Positions 12,748-23,719 of a stretch of 64,000 nucleotides of DNA are shown in pieces. The stretch comes from Serripes groenlandicus. Lineage: Eukaryota; Mollusca; Bivalvia; Cardiida; Cardiidae. The translations under genes were made by a program, and so were the position numbers. Position 1 is the stretch's first letter. Every line of letters starts with the position of its first letter. The DNA is taken from the NCBI GenBank assembly GCA_031761405.1, contig JASEVX010000008.1, forward strand, positions 74,692,014 to 74,756,013, read 5' to 3'. The notes below the pieces were generated by a model. The model did not search any database, was not told the origin of the DNA, and saw only the letters and a program-made list of their open reading frames with translations.

Positions 12748-12849
12748 TGGCAGAGGGAGAATTTTCATTGGAAAGCGTGAGTATGTTGGAAAGGGTTAAA
12801 GAGAGTTAAGTTTGTCTCCAGTCATAACACATAATTAGCATTCATTAAA

Positions 12850-13110
12850 CATCTCCGACTTTTTCAGACGCATTTGTACGCATCTGCAGCATGCGATTAT
12901 TGGAATCATTGCAGCAAAAGAAGAGATTGCTCAAAATGAGCAATTTAAATTGCTCAAAATGAGCAATTTAACATTTTGTCACAGTTTTCATCTTTACTCA
13001 ATAGTTCACTTTTTACGTATAGACATCGTTCAGGTGTTTGCCTAGATGTTATCAAAGTCGTCTGCAGCAGGTTTGTTATAATATAATATATAATGAAGGA
13101 AAGCGTGTAT
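12850..13110 (+). mobile_element. Degenerate TTAA-MITE
   Basis: gcatctgcagcatgcgat, agagattgctcaaaatgagcaattt (with that hairpin core duplicated in tandem), ttttgtcaca, and gtcgtctgcagcag followed by gaaggaaagcgtg. From 13111 to 13735 I see no gene or recognised repeat. Confidence 0.65.
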
Positions 13111-13735
13111 TCAGTGTAAACGAGATTACATGTACGCCTTGAATTACAAGAGAAAGTTTATACACGGCATCAATATTGCCTGAAAAGACTGCATTAACTG
13201 CTTTTTACTATACATACAACCAGCTGTTCATCAGTTATTGATCATAAACAATTTATGATATTGAGTCATCTTGACGTTCATCACTTGAAATATATAAATA
13301 TTGCTCGTTCTTTCCGTAATTAATTTCAAGCTAAATGAACATCTTAATCACGTATCCAGTAAATAATCGTAAATAGCAAGAAATAAACAAAAATAGAACG
13401 TTAATCAAGTCACAAACTTATAACATTGGAAACATTAATTTATTTTCATATGTATCATAACTAAGTGTTTTGAAACAAATGCAACCTTGATATTTTCGAG
13501 GCATTTACATTTAGTTTAACCTAATAAAATTTGTCCTATTGTGTGAAAAAAGAAAAAAAAAAGAATAAAAAGTGGCGATCATATATCAATGATATTAATG
13601 GCGATGGAAGGATCATATTATTCTTATGTGACATTTTTGTCATTCCCAAAATGTATAATAATTACAAAATAGATTGCATGCAGTTCTATGTATCGAATAG
13701 TCATCGTATAACTCTTGCCATTTAAAACATGCCCA

Positions 13736-13948
13736 AACTCTTTCCCAAAATATAGACGCTTTCTGACGCCTCTGCAGCTCCTGACGTTTAAAAAACATTG
13801 TGTAAAAAAGAGAAATGTCTCCATTTGCCACAGTGTTTTCACCTCTATTCATTAATTAAACTTCCGTTTACATAGACTTTCCGTATTTTTGCGGGTATGT
13901 TTTCAAAGTTGTCTAGCTGCGGATCGGTTGTATGTGAGAAAGGGTTAA
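13736..13948 (+). mobile_element. TTAA-MITE, variant copy
   Basis: aactctttcccaaaatatag at the left, gacgcctctgcag inside, gtatgtgagaaagggttaa at the right. The inner hairpin is shortened. Confidence 0.8.
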
Positions 13949-14140
13949 CCCCTTAGCCCGATGAACTCAAATTTAAAGAGCAATTGGGAACCAGGTCATC
14001 TTTGACTTGAACCTACATCGATCGACGATGTAGACCAAGATCCGCCTAATCTCGGTCCACATCGTTCACTTCGAAATGAGCAATATTAAGTGTATGTCTA
14101 GTCCGTGAACGTGTTAGAACTAAAATAGAATTGTTAAGTT

Positions 14141-15172
14141 GGTAGATATATACTCTATCAGTTGTTACCTAACATAATGTAACGTTGGGTAGTTTTACAC
14201 TCTATCAGTTGTTATCTAACATAATGTAGAGTTGGGTGTATTTACACTCTATCAGTTGTTATCTAACATAATGTAGAGTTGGGTAGTTTTACACTCTATC
14301 AGTTGTTATCTAACATGATGTAAAGTTGGGTAGTTTTACACTCTATCAGTTGTTATCTAACATAATGTAGAGTTGGGTAGTTTTACAGTCTATCAGTTGT
14401 TATCTAACATAATGTAAAGTTGGGTAGATTTACACTCTATCAATTGTTATCTAACATAATGTAAAGTTGGGTAGATTTGCACTCTATCAATTGTTATCTA
14501 ACATAATGTAAAGTTGGGTAGTTTTACACTCTATCAGTTGTTATCTAACATAATGTAAAGTTGGGTAGATTTACACTCTATCAATTGTTATCTAACATAA
14601 TGTAAAGTTGGGTAGTTTTACACTCTATCAGTTGTTATCTAACATAATGTAAAGTTGGGTAGATTTATACTCTATCAATTGTTACATAACCTAATGTAAA
14701 GTTGGGTAGATTTGCACTCTATCAGTTGTTACATAACCTAATGTAAAGTTGGGTAGATTTACACTCTATCAATTGTTACCTAACATAATGTAAAGTTGGG
14801 TATTTTTACACTCTATCAGTTGTTAACTAATAGAATGTAAAGTTGGGTATATTTACACTCTATCAGTTGTTACCTAACATAATGTAGAGTTGGGAAGATT
14901 TACACTCTATCAATTGTTATCTAACATAATGTAAAGTTGGGAAGATTTACACTATATCAGTTGTTACATAACCTAATGTAAAGTTAGGTAGATTTACACT
15001 CTATCAGTTGTTATCTAACAGAATGTAAAGTTAGGTAGATTTACACTTTATCAGTTGTTATCTAACAGAATGTAAAGTTAGGTAGATTTACACTTTATCA
15101 GTTGTTATCTAACAGAATGTAAAGTTAGGTAGATTTACACTATATCAGTTGTTACCTAAAAGAATATAAAGT
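14141..15172. repeat. 47-bp minisatellite, about 22 units
   Basis: Units of actctatcagttgttatcta + acataatgtaaagttgggta. The period is exactly 47 bp over most of the array, with later units shifting to gttaggtagattt. The sequence is unrelated to the 47-bp satellite at 2592-8098. Confidence 0.93.
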
Positions 15173-15640
15173 TGATAGGTACACATAGTTGTAACAAAGC
15201 CGTGTTCGTTGTATGAATCACGGAATGTTTACGCTACGCGGTTAATATTTTATCCTGTACACTATAAGATTACATTTGTTCTAATTCAGGACAAGATGAA
15301 AACATTAATAAATAATTCATGCATGTGAAACATCCACAGGACATCCTTAACACGGCCGAAAGTTAGGTTTACGCTTATAATTACGGTCATGCGGAGGAGT
15401 CACCGCTATTCGGTTTGACATTTCTAGAATAAAGAGTAAAAATAAGGTAAACAAAGTCACGCCATTGGCGTATTAGCTTTATTCGATGTTCTCAGTCATG
15501 CACACCGATCGTGGACTAATTGGTTTTAATCCCTCAACTTTATACTCAGCGAGAGCAAGAAAAAGACGAGTAATATATACATGTACTCAAATGAGGAAAA
15601 CTGAATTCCAATCAAATAGATATATCACTCTGACTTCTTT
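15173..15640. other. No gene recognised
   Basis: No coding exon, RNA gene or familiar repeat identified. Confidence 0.5.
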
Positions 15641-15642
15641 GT

Positions 15643-16012
15643 TTGTTTTATTGGGGTTTACGCCGTTTTTAGCTCGACTTTTGAAAAGACAAGAGCTATT
15701 GTCATGACCCTGGCGTCGTCGTCGGCGGCGGCGTGGTCGTCCGGTTAAGGTTTTTTGTTCAGCTGAGCTCTTTTTCTGTTTTCTATCAGTCGAGCGTGTG
15801 TGCCGTACGCGGTGCTCTTGTTCAACATTAGTTCAGTTATATCACGGCTAAAAGTTTACTTATTCATGATCCCTGGGTAAACCAACAAGGTATAAAATGT
15901 GCCTTGCTCAAGGGCACTCCACTCTATGACCGTTGTGACGACTGGGGATCGAACCCAGGACACCCGTTTGCAAACCCCCGACGCTAGCCACTCGGCTAAG
16001 GCGGGTCCTTTC
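15643..16012 (-). mobile_element. SINE (Ser-like type) interrupted by a Helentron-like insertion
   Basis: On the minus strand the SINE has a tRNA-like head (gcctt..ccgagtggctagcgtcggggg), a B box (gggttcgatcccc), the body and the tail ending near 15643. The tail is split: ttggggtttacgccg(ttttt) on one side and ttcaacattagttcagttat on the other. The interrupting piece is 15671-15821. Confidence 0.8.
15671..15821 (+). mobile_element. Short Helentron-like element nested in a SINE
   Basis: Starts agctcgac directly after a T-run and ends gctcttgt before ttcaac. Near its 3' end, atcagtcgagcg is the reverse complement of the 5' region, as in the longer relatives at 19745-21062 and 33601-35300. GTC/GGC-rich interior. 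Confidence 0.65.
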
Positions 16013-16030
16013 TCTGACTAATTATTTTCT

Positions 16031-16171
16031 GGGTCGTAGTATCCTAGAATTCTGAAGTAGCACTTCACTCAGACTGTTCCTCTGAATTATCGCCACAAAG
16101 AAACAGTCTATGTGAAGTGCTACCTTAACTATTTAATAAGGAACTACTTTAGGATTCTACAACCCGGAAGT
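16031..16171. mobile_element. Hairpin element
   Basis: gtagtatcctagaattctga and gaagtagcacttcac at the left are complementary to gtgaagtgctacctt and aggattctacaaccc at the right. Beyond it, aacccggaagtgattccgt occurs twice (about 16164 and 16225). Confidence 0.6.
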
Positions 16172-16350
16172 GATTCCGTTGTGGAGTGACACGACACTTT
16201 GACAATGTGCAATTGGACAAGCGGAACCCGGAAGTGATTCCGTCGTAGAGTCACGTGACACTGTGGCGATGGGCATTCGGACAGTGGGACATGGTTAACA
16301 AGGACTAATATTATCGTGAAACCGAACTGGTATCATATGCATGCGTTTTT

Positions 16351-16588
16351 ATAACCCTTGGTCACATACAACAAATATGCAGCAGACGACTCTTTGAAAA
16401 TATTTAGGCAAAAATATGGAGAATTGAAAACATTATAAGTGAATAGAGTTTGAAAACATCGCGACATAAAAACCACATTGTTTTCAACTCTATTCAATTG
16501 TTAGACATTCATTCATTTATTGAGATGTTCTACATGTTAACCTTTCAAAGGTGTCTGTTTCAGATTTGTTGTATGTGGGAAAGGCCTG
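16351..16588 (+). mobile_element. TTAA-MITE, variant copy
   Basis: ataacccttggtcacatac, then gcagcagacgac, and gtatgtgggaaaggcct at the right end. Directly followed by the next copy. Confidence 0.7.
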
Positions 16589-16820
16589 TTAACCCTTTCC
16601 CTCATACGACAATTCTGCAGCAGACGACTTTGAACGTATTTTGACAAAACATAGAAAATCTCCATAATTGAATGGATAACCTATGACAAAAAGTGGAAAA
16701 CATTGTGGCAAAAAGGAGAAATTACACGTTTTGTGCAATTTCTTCTTTTGTCACTATGTTTTCAAAAAAGCCGTCTGCTGCAGAGGCGTCAGAAAGCGTC
16801 TATATGAGGGAAAGGGTTAA
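16589..16820 (-). mobile_element. TTAA-MITE, full length
   Basis: TTAA 16589-16592 and 16817-16820. Nearly identical in layout to 11569-11800. From 16821 to 17029 nothing is recognised. Confidence 0.9.
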
Positions 16821-17029
16821 TAAAACCATCATGTTTATCAATTGATTAATGTCGCTTGTATCTATGTGTTAGCAGTGTGGCTTATGTGGCTTGAATGTCT
16901 ATTTGTGATTAATTGTTGAATAGTGCAGATATAGTGTATACATGTGCGACCAGCGTATATCCAGGCCAACTCTGGAACCATCGTAATCTGATCACGATCT
17001 GCACTGTTCGCAACCGGGTCAGGCGACCA

Positions 17030-17257
17030 GTAACCCTTTCCCCTCATATAGACGCTTTCCGACGCCTCTGCAGCAGACGACTTTTTGAAAACATAGTGAC
17101 AAAAGAAGAAATTGCACAAAACGTGCAATTTCTCCTTTTGCCACGATGTTTTCAACTTTTTGTCAGTTATCCATTCAATTATGGAGATTTTCTATTTTTT
17201 GACAAAATACGTTCAAAATCGTCTAATGCAGAATTGCCGTATGAGGGAAAGGGTTAA
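17030..17257 (+). mobile_element. TTAA-MITE, full length
   Basis: Left end gtaacccttt (TTAA changed to GTAA), right end gagggaaagggttaa. Intact ctgcag arms and inner hairpin. Confidence 0.9.
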
Positions 17258-17495
17258 AACCGTTTCCCTCATACGGTTAATTCTGCAGCAGACGACTTAG
17301 AACATAATTTCGTCAAAAAAAAAAGAAAATGTCTATAAATGAATGGATAACCTATGACTAAAAGTAAAAGTGGAAGACATTGTGGCAAAAGGAGAAATTG
17401 CTCGTTTTGAGCAATTTCTTCTTTTGTCACTATGTTTTCAAGAAGCCGTCTACTACAGAGGCGTCAGAAAGCGTCTATATGAGGGAAAGGATTAA
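17256..17495 (-). mobile_element. TTAA-MITE, full length, head to head with its neighbour
   Basis: aaccgtttccctcatacgg at the left, gagggaaaggattaa at the right. It touches the previous copy, which lies in the opposite orientation, so the pair makes a large inverted repeat. Confidence 0.85.
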
Positions 17496-17606
17496 AGATG
17501 TTTTCTAGTAAGAAATGAACATACTACATGTATGCGTGGGCTTATCAGGGTCAACACTTTAACAATGCTTTAAAACTGTAGGTAATGGCATCTCACCGTG
17601 GCGCTC

Positions 17607-17698
17607 GAGGATTTATTGATTGATTTATTTATTTATTTATGTATTTATTTATTTATTTATTAATTTATATTTATTTATTTATTTATTTATTTATGTAT

Positions 17699-17729
<31 letters not shown>

Positions 17730-17732
17730 TAT

Positions 17733-17787
<55 letters not shown>

Positions 17788-18064
17788 TGTATTTATTATT
17801 TATTTATTTATTTATTTATTTATATTTATTTATTTATTTATATTTATTTATTTATTTATTTATTTATGTATTTATGTATTTATTTATTTATTTATGTTTT
17901 TTTTTTTTTTTTTTTTTTTTTTTTATTGGGGTTTCACGCCGCTTTCAATATTATTTCATTTATATCACGGCGACAGTTCACTTATTCATGATCCCTGGGT
18001 AAACAAACCAGTACTATAGGCTAGAAAATGTGCCTTGCCGAAGGGCACTCCACCATGACCGTAA
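17607..18064 (-). mobile_element. Truncated SINE with long (AAAT)n/poly-A tail
   Basis: On the minus strand, SINE body and tail (gtggagtgcccttcggcaag, ttgtttacccagggatcatg, gtgatataaatga) are followed by poly-A and a roughly 300-bp (AAAT)n tract. The head is missing beyond 18064. The tetranucleotide tract gives Ile/Tyr/Leu/Phe open frames with no coding meaning. Confidence 0.8.
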
Positions 18065-18126
18065 CGATTGACTTTAAGTTGTAAGATTAAATCATACCGT
18101 AGTACTGGTTCATTTACCACAGACAC

Positions 18127-18376
18127 CATCCTCGGTACCCAGGCTATTCATAAAATAGATGATACCCTGGGCAAATTGGCTGTAAAGATCTCGTACTCAT
18201 GAATAATCTATGAGGTGAAATGCAGCCGCTCGATTGGCCGCCTGACACAAACCTCAGGCGATACAAAAATTACCTTGTAGATACGGAGGAAATCGTGGTG
18301 CATGCTTTACGAAGTTTCGCTAGCCAATTTGCCCAGGGTATCATATATTTTATAAATAGCCTGGGTACCGAGGATG
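18127..18376. mobile_element. 250-bp MITE with 9-bp target duplication
   Basis: Terminal inverted repeats of about 55 bp begin catcctcggtacccaggcta and end tagcctgggtaccgaggatg. A perfect 9-bp direct repeat CACAGACAC flanks it (18118-18126, 18377-18385). A 9-bp duplication with long inverted repeats fits Mutator-like (MULE) elements; there is no transposase. Confidence 0.85.
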
Positions 18377-18586
18377 CACAGACACACGCTGCGAAATAAC
18401 TGAAATACTGTCGAAAACGGCGGTAATTGCCTTTCAACGTAAATCAAAACAAAAGTAACACATGTCCTGGTTTCGATATACTACACACACTCAACTTTAC
18501 TCTGATACACTTGGTTCTAGCTAAAACAAAGAGGAAGTTCATTAAAAAAATATTACCGGGGGTTTCTAATCATGTGTAAGTGTCCT

Positions 18587-18812
18587 TTTTCACTCTTTCC
18601 CAAATGTCACATATCTGCAGAAGACGACTGTAATATTACATTAAAAAAAAAAAAAAAATCTTAATATATGAAATTATGTGTTTATGTATTGTTGAAAATA
18701 TTGTGGCAAAAGGGGAACTTGGTCATCATGAACAATTTCTCCTTTTGTCACACCGTTTTCAAATTGTCATCTGTTGCGAATGTGTCTGCAAGTCTGAAAA
18801 GGATAACGCATG
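18587..18812 (+). mobile_element. Degenerate TTAA-MITE
   Basis: cactctttcccaaatgtcac, tctgcagaagacgac, ttgtggcaaaagg, ctccttttgtcacaccg, gtcatctgttgcg, aagtctgaaaagg. From 18813 to 19160 nothing is recognised. Confidence 0.65.
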
Positions 18813-19161
18813 TGTCTCTTACAATCGTCCAATGTAAGTTGATGATAGTGTTTACTGGACCAATTTGACACATTTACCGGGATGGATTACTACAACTGCT
18901 CTACGTTCATCGAACTTTTACTGTAGCAAGCGTCACCCAATCCTTCTTTCAAATGATCGTTCCAGTTCACTTCTCTTTCGAACCGTTACGACGCGTGAGC
19001 TACCGAACTTCTGCACTGAACGCTGGTTTCATCAGATATGTGTACGTTTTGACAAGTTATGGTATATTTATGGAGTAGTTTTGTTGCAAAAAATAACTAA
19101 TTAATGAATACATACAGTGTAGACCAAGATCAGACTGCCTGTACGTGCAGAGTCATGTCTT

Positions 19162-19290
19162 GATTGATTGATTGATTAATTAATTAATTAATTAATCGAT
19201 TGATTGATTGATTGATTGATTAATTAATTAATTAATTAATCGATTGATTGATTAATTAATTAATTAATCGATTGATTGATTGATTGATTA

Positions 19291-19345
<55 letters not shown>

Positions 19346-19372
19346 AATTAATTAATTAATTAATCGATCGAT

Positions 19373-19405
<33 letters not shown>

Positions 19406-19464
19406 AATTAATTAATTAATTAATTAATTAATTAATCGATCGATCGATCGATCGATCGATCGAT

Positions 19465-19509
<45 letters not shown>

Positions 19510-19525
19510 AATTAATTGATTGATC
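19162..19525. repeat. Mosaic GATT/TTAA/TCGA tetranucleotide microsatellite
   Basis: Blocks of (gatt)n, (aatt)n and (gatc)n alternate. Each block differs from the next by one base change in the unit, and the GATT-AATT-GATC order recurs, so the mutations spread by duplication. Confidence 0.92.
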
Positions 19526-19529
19526 AGTG

Positions 19530-19712
19530 ATATTACGATGGTCAGTTTACCTACCCATGGCTTTCTAACACCAGTACTCAAAAACAACATTCTTTCCAAG
19601 CAACTAGCTGTCTTTCCAAAAAGGCACTTACAATAGGTTAATAGTATATGTGGAAAAGCAGCCAGTTGCATGGAAGTAGTGTTGTGTGACGTACTGGTGT
19701 GAGAAAGTTGAA
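19530..19712. mobile_element. Inverted pair of SINE fragments
   Basis: Minus-oriented SINE body (ccagtactcaaaaacaac, ccaagcaactagctg) is followed at once by a plus-oriented fragment (tatgtggaaaagcagccagt, gtactggtgtgagaaag). Confidence 0.65.
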
Positions 19713-19744
19713 TGATATGAATATAAAATTGTAAAACGGTTTTT

Positions 19745-21062
19745 AGCTCGACTATTCGAAGAATATGAGATCTATACTACTCACCCTGGCGTCGGCGTCG
19801 GCGTCCACGTCACACTTTGGTTAAGGTTGTGCATGCAAGTACTTAAATACTACATGTATTGCATTGAAACTTTCTACAACCCTACTAAACTATCACACCT
19901 ATGTAGATTATTAAGTTAGATAACTCTATCTTGCATTTTATGCAAGTTATGGCCCTTTTTTTACTTAGAAATTCTGGTTAAAGTTTTGCGTGCAACTAAA
20001 TTAAGAGTCCATATCACAGTATTTACTTGATGCATTGCATTGAAACTTTATACAACCCTACCCAACTATCACACCTGTGTAGATTATTAAGTTAGATAAC
20101 TCTATCTTGCATTTTATGCAAATTATGGCCCTTTTTTTACTTAGAAATTCTGGTTAAAGTTTTGCGTGCAACTAAATTAAGAGTCCATATCTCTGTATTT
20201 ACCTGATGCATTGCATTGAAGCTTTCTACAACCCTACCCAACTATCACACCTGTGTAGATTATTAAGTTAGATAACTCTATCTTGCAATTTATGCAAATT
20301 ATGGCCCTTTTTTTACTTAAAAATTCTGGTTAAAGTTTTGCGTGCAACTAAATTAAGAGTCTATATCTCTGTATTTACCTGATGCATTGCATTGAAACTT
20401 TCTACAACCCTACCCAACTATCACACCTGTGTATATTATTAAGTTAGATAACTCTATCCTGCATTTTATGCAAGTTATGGCCCTTTTTTTACTTAGAAAT
20501 TCTGGTTAAAGTTTTGCATGCAACTACATTAAGAGACCATAGCTTAGTAACTACTTCATGCATTGCATTGAAACTTTATACAGCCCTTCCCAATCATCAC
20601 ACCTATGTAAACATTCAAGTACAATAATTCTATCCAGCATTTAATGCAAGTTATGGCCCTTTTTGGACTTAGAAATTCTGGATTCTTGGAGCATTGTATT
20701 GACACTTTATACAACCTTTCCCAATTTCACAACTATAAACACAACCAATTAAGATAACTCTATCCTGCATATGGTGCAAATTGTTGCCGTTTTTTAACTT
20801 AGAAATTATGGTTAAAGGTGTGCGTGCAACTACATTAAGAGTCCATATCTTATTAACTACTTGATGCATTCCATTGCCTTCCTAACCATCACACCTATTA
20901 ACATAATCAAGTTAAATAACTCTATCCTGCATATAATGCAAATTATCACCCTTTAAGAAATTGTGGTTAATATTTTGCATGCAACTACATTAGAGTCCAT
21001 TATCTCAGTAACTTAAATAAGCGGTGGAATAGTCGAGCGCGCTGTCCTCCGACAGCTCTTGT
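19745..21062 (+). mobile_element. Helentron-like non-autonomous element with 177-bp internal repeats
   Basis: Begins agctcgactattcg after a T-run. The 3' end holds the inverse of that sequence (gaatagtcgag, 21026-21036), then a stem-loop (GCTGTC 21040-21045, loop CTCC, GACAGC 21050-21055) and the terminus TCTTGTT. The interior is about six units of roughly 177 bp with gcattgaaactttctacaac and cctgcattttatgcaagtta. A 5' sequence repeated inverted just before a 3' hairpin, and insertion in T-runs, are traits described for Helentron-type rolling-circle elements. No Rep/helicase gene is present. Confidence 0.7.
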
Positions 21063-21067
21063 TAATC

Positions 21068-21318
21068 ATTACCCGACCAGTTCAGTGGTGTAGTTGTAGA
21101 GCGTCCGCCTCGATTGCGGGAGGTCGCATGCTCAATCCCCGGCCGGTTCATACCAAGTGCTTTAACAAAAAATGGTAGTAATGACTGTACTCGGTGGCGC
21201 TCTCGGTAGCGGGGCAAGCATTTAGAATGACCGGTTGGTGTCAGGATAAATTGACCAGTAGTACCGGTAACTTAACCATGGAACGTTTTGATATAACTGA
21301 ATACTTGTTGTAAGCGGC
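21068..21318 (+). mobile_element. SINE, Gly-like type, complete head and body
   Basis: tRNA-like head with A box (gtggtgtagttgtagagcgt) and B box (gcatgctcaatcccc), then body ccaagtgc...aatggtagtaatg, tggtgtcaggataaattgac, tgatataactga. It joins directly to another SINE at 21325. Confidence 0.82.
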
Positions 21319-21324
21319 CTAACA

Positions 21325-21592
21325 CACCATACTATCTGTGAGTTCGAATCCCGGCTCGGCCAACTTTCTTTCCGACGATTGACAAAAGTCAATGCAACAT
21401 GTTTCATTCGTCTTCCAACAATGGGCTAAGTCTATGTGGAAAAGCAGCCAGTTGCTTGAGAAGATTGTTGTGTGGAGTACTGGTGTGAGAAAACCAGGAA
21501 ATGCATGAGTAGGTGAACTGGCCGCCGTGATATAACTGAGAAATTGTTAAAAACGGCGTTAAACCTCAATCAATCAATCAATCAACACCATA
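21325..21592 (+). mobile_element. SINE of the third type, 3' two-thirds
   Basis: Contains gtgagttcgaatcccggct (B box), gtcttccaacaatgggctaa, agtactggtgtgagaaaacc, ccgccgtgatataactgaga and an (aatc)n tail. Confidence 0.85.
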
Positions 21593-21689
21593 GTATCAAC
21601 AATTACACCTTTACCACATCCCAAAACGATCATTTGTATTACGATTTTTTTAAAAGAGTGTCCTTTATGTTATCATAAGATTTGACTTG

Positions 21690-22390
21690 TCACGCCTGAT
21701 TGAGTTCCACTGATTGTTTTCAAGTTTAGATAAATCAAAGGCGAATATTATCTAAACAGCAGTATACATATCTCAGTATGTAGAACGTGATAGTTTTGGA
21801 GAAACAGTGTTTTTTTAAAAACTTATTCTGGATTTGTTAAGTTGTCAACACAGTTTTTACAAGAATCGTCTGATTTAAAGTAATATTTCTCATCAATAGA
21901 ACGTAAACTGTATTATATAATTGAGTTCATCTGATTGTTTTCAAGTTTAAATAAATCAAAGGCGAATATTATGTAAGCAGCAGTATAAATATCTCAGTAT
22001 GTATGCATTCTAGTATTGGAGAAACAGTGTTGTTGTTTTTTTAAACTTATTCTGGATTTGTTAAGTTGTCAACACAGTTTTTACAAGAATCGTCTGATTT
22101 AAGGTAATATTTCTCATCAGTAGAACGTTAACTGCATTATATGATTGAGTTTCACTGATTGTTTTCAAGTTTAGATAAATCAAAAGGCGAATAGTATCTA
22201 AACAGCAGTATAAATATCTCAGTATGTAGAACGTGATCCTGTATGCATTCTAGTTTTGGAGAAACAGTGTTGTTGTTTTTTAAAACTTATTCCGGATTTG
22301 TTAAGTTGTCCATACAATTTTTACAAGGATCGTCTGACTTAAGGTAATATTTCTCATCAATAGAACGTAAACTGTATTATATTGCAGTGA
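21690..22390. repeat. 222-bp tandem repeat, three units
   Basis: tgattgttttcaagttta begins units at about 21711, 21932 and 22156. Each runs through aacagcagtat, ttattctggatttgttaagt and gaatcgtctgatttaa. Non-coding. Confidence 0.85.
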
Positions 22391-22431
22391 AATATACGTT
22401 TTATCTATCTTTTTTTTTCTTTTGGTCTGGA

Positions 22432-22676
22432 TTAATTTCTTTCCCACTTTTACGGAAAATCTGCAGCAGTCACATGACTTTGGAAATATCTTTGCAGAAA
22501 TATGTAAAGATATAATAATCATGTATGTTTATATATCTAATTATTGATAAGAGTTAAAATCAGTTACAAAAAGAGAAAATGCTCATTATGAGCAGTTTTT
22601 CCTTGTGTCACAATATTTTCAAAAAGTCGTCTGCTGCAGATGCGTCAAAACGCGTCAGCAGTTGGGAAAGGGTTCA
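22432..22676 (+). mobile_element. TTAA-MITE, variant copy
   Basis: ttaatttctttcccac, tctgcagcagtcac, gctcattatgagcag (inner hairpin), gtcgtctgctgcagatgcgt, ttgggaaagggttc. Confidence 0.8.
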
Positions 22677-22710
22677 AGTTGTCCATCCGTTTTAGAAGTA
22701 TACAAGTACA

Positions 22711-23357
22711 CCAGCACTAAGATAATTGTGAAACATTACCGGTATCAACTTATAAATTCTCTGTGATACGTATTTATGAATAGCCAGGGTACCGAGGATG
22801 ACCAGCACTAACATAATCGTGTATCATTACCGGTATCAACTTATAAATTCTCTTTGATACGTATTTATGAATAGCCAGGGTACCGAGGATGACCAGCACT
22901 AAGATAATCGTGTAACATTACCGGTATCAACTTATAAATTCTCTTTGATACGTATTTATGAATAGCCAGGGTACCGAGGATGACCAGCACTAAGATAATT
23001 GTGAAACATTACCGGTATCAACTTATAAATTCTCTGTGATACGTATTTATAAATAGCCAGGGTACCGAGGATGACCAGCACTAAGATAATTGTGTAACCT
23101 TACCTGTATCAACTTATAAATTCTCTGTGATTCGTATTTATGAATAGCCTGGGTACCGAGGATGATCAGCACTAAGATAATCGTGTAACCTTACCGGTAT
23201 CAACTTATAAATTCTCTGTGATACGTATTTATGAATAGCCTGGGTACCGAGGATGACCAGCACTAAGATAATTGTGAAACATTACCGGTATCAACTTATA
23301 AATTCTCTGTAATACGTATTTATGAATAGCCTGGGTACCGAGGATGACCAGCACTAG
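22711..23357. repeat. 91-bp minisatellite carrying a MITE terminus, 7 units
   Basis: Units of exactly 91 bp contain accagcactaagataatcg, cattaccggtatcaacttat and tatgaatagcctgggtaccg + aggatg. The last segment is the right terminal repeat of the MITE at 18127-18376. A lone unit at 25108-25170 lies beyond the foldback element. Confidence 0.93.
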
Positions 23358-23712
23358 ATACAAGATACATAGTTTTATTTTATAAGAGGCCACCGGCCCA
23401 TTACAACAAAATATAATAGTACAACCACAGGTGCCCGGCGCAAAAGACCCTTAAACATATTATTTTCATTTTATGTTATCATATTATCATCAATAAATTG
23501 GTTTTAGAAAAAAAAAAAAAAAAATTATAATAATAACATTATAATGTTATTAATATATAAAAATTTTTTTTTTTCTAAAAACCATTTTTTTGATGATTTT
23601 GTGATAAAATAATATGTTTAAAGGGTCTTGTGCGCGCCGAGCACCTGTGAGTACAACAAGTTTAACGACATTTATCGTAGTATTGTTATAAACAAAAGAT
23701 AGTTCTATAGTC
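23357..23712. mobile_element. Palindromic hairpin element next to a dispersed 3' end
   Basis: acaggtgcccggcgcaaaag/acccttaaacatattatttt at the left is matched by aaaataatatgtttaaaggg/tcttgtgcgcgccgagcacc at the right, with an A/T-rich centre near 23540. The outer left part (ataagaggccaccggcccat) also occurs reversed at 26560-26600. Confidence 0.75.
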
Positions 23713-23719
23713 TGTAAAG

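Larger units (their letters stand above)
11915..12802 (+). mobile_element. TTAA-MITE swollen by internal minisatellites
   Basis: The left end (cccctctccctcatatt, then cagcagacaactttgtaaac) and right end (attgtggcagagggagaa ... ttggaaagggttaaag) are those of the MITE, but about 800 bp of tandem repeat sits between them: a 20-bp unit (12096 and leftward) and an 18-19-bp unit (12140-12747). Both units look like copies of MITE sequence (gcagacgactttgaaaacat; gttgaaaacattgtgg). From 11801 to 11914 nothing is recognised. Confidence 0.75.

Noticed and set aside
12296..12768. Phe/Asn/Cys-rich frames (149, 138, 121 residues)
   Set aside because: Products of the 18-19-bp minisatellite inside a MITE.
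14141..15172. Relationship of this 47-bp array to the SINE tail
   Set aside because: Unlike the six listed arrays, I could not align its unit to any SINE segment beyond chance-length matches.
17620..18019. Long Ile/Tyr/Leu/Phe-rich open frames as a membrane protein
   Set aside because: They translate a (TTTA)n microsatellite attached to a SINE tail and are open in several frames.
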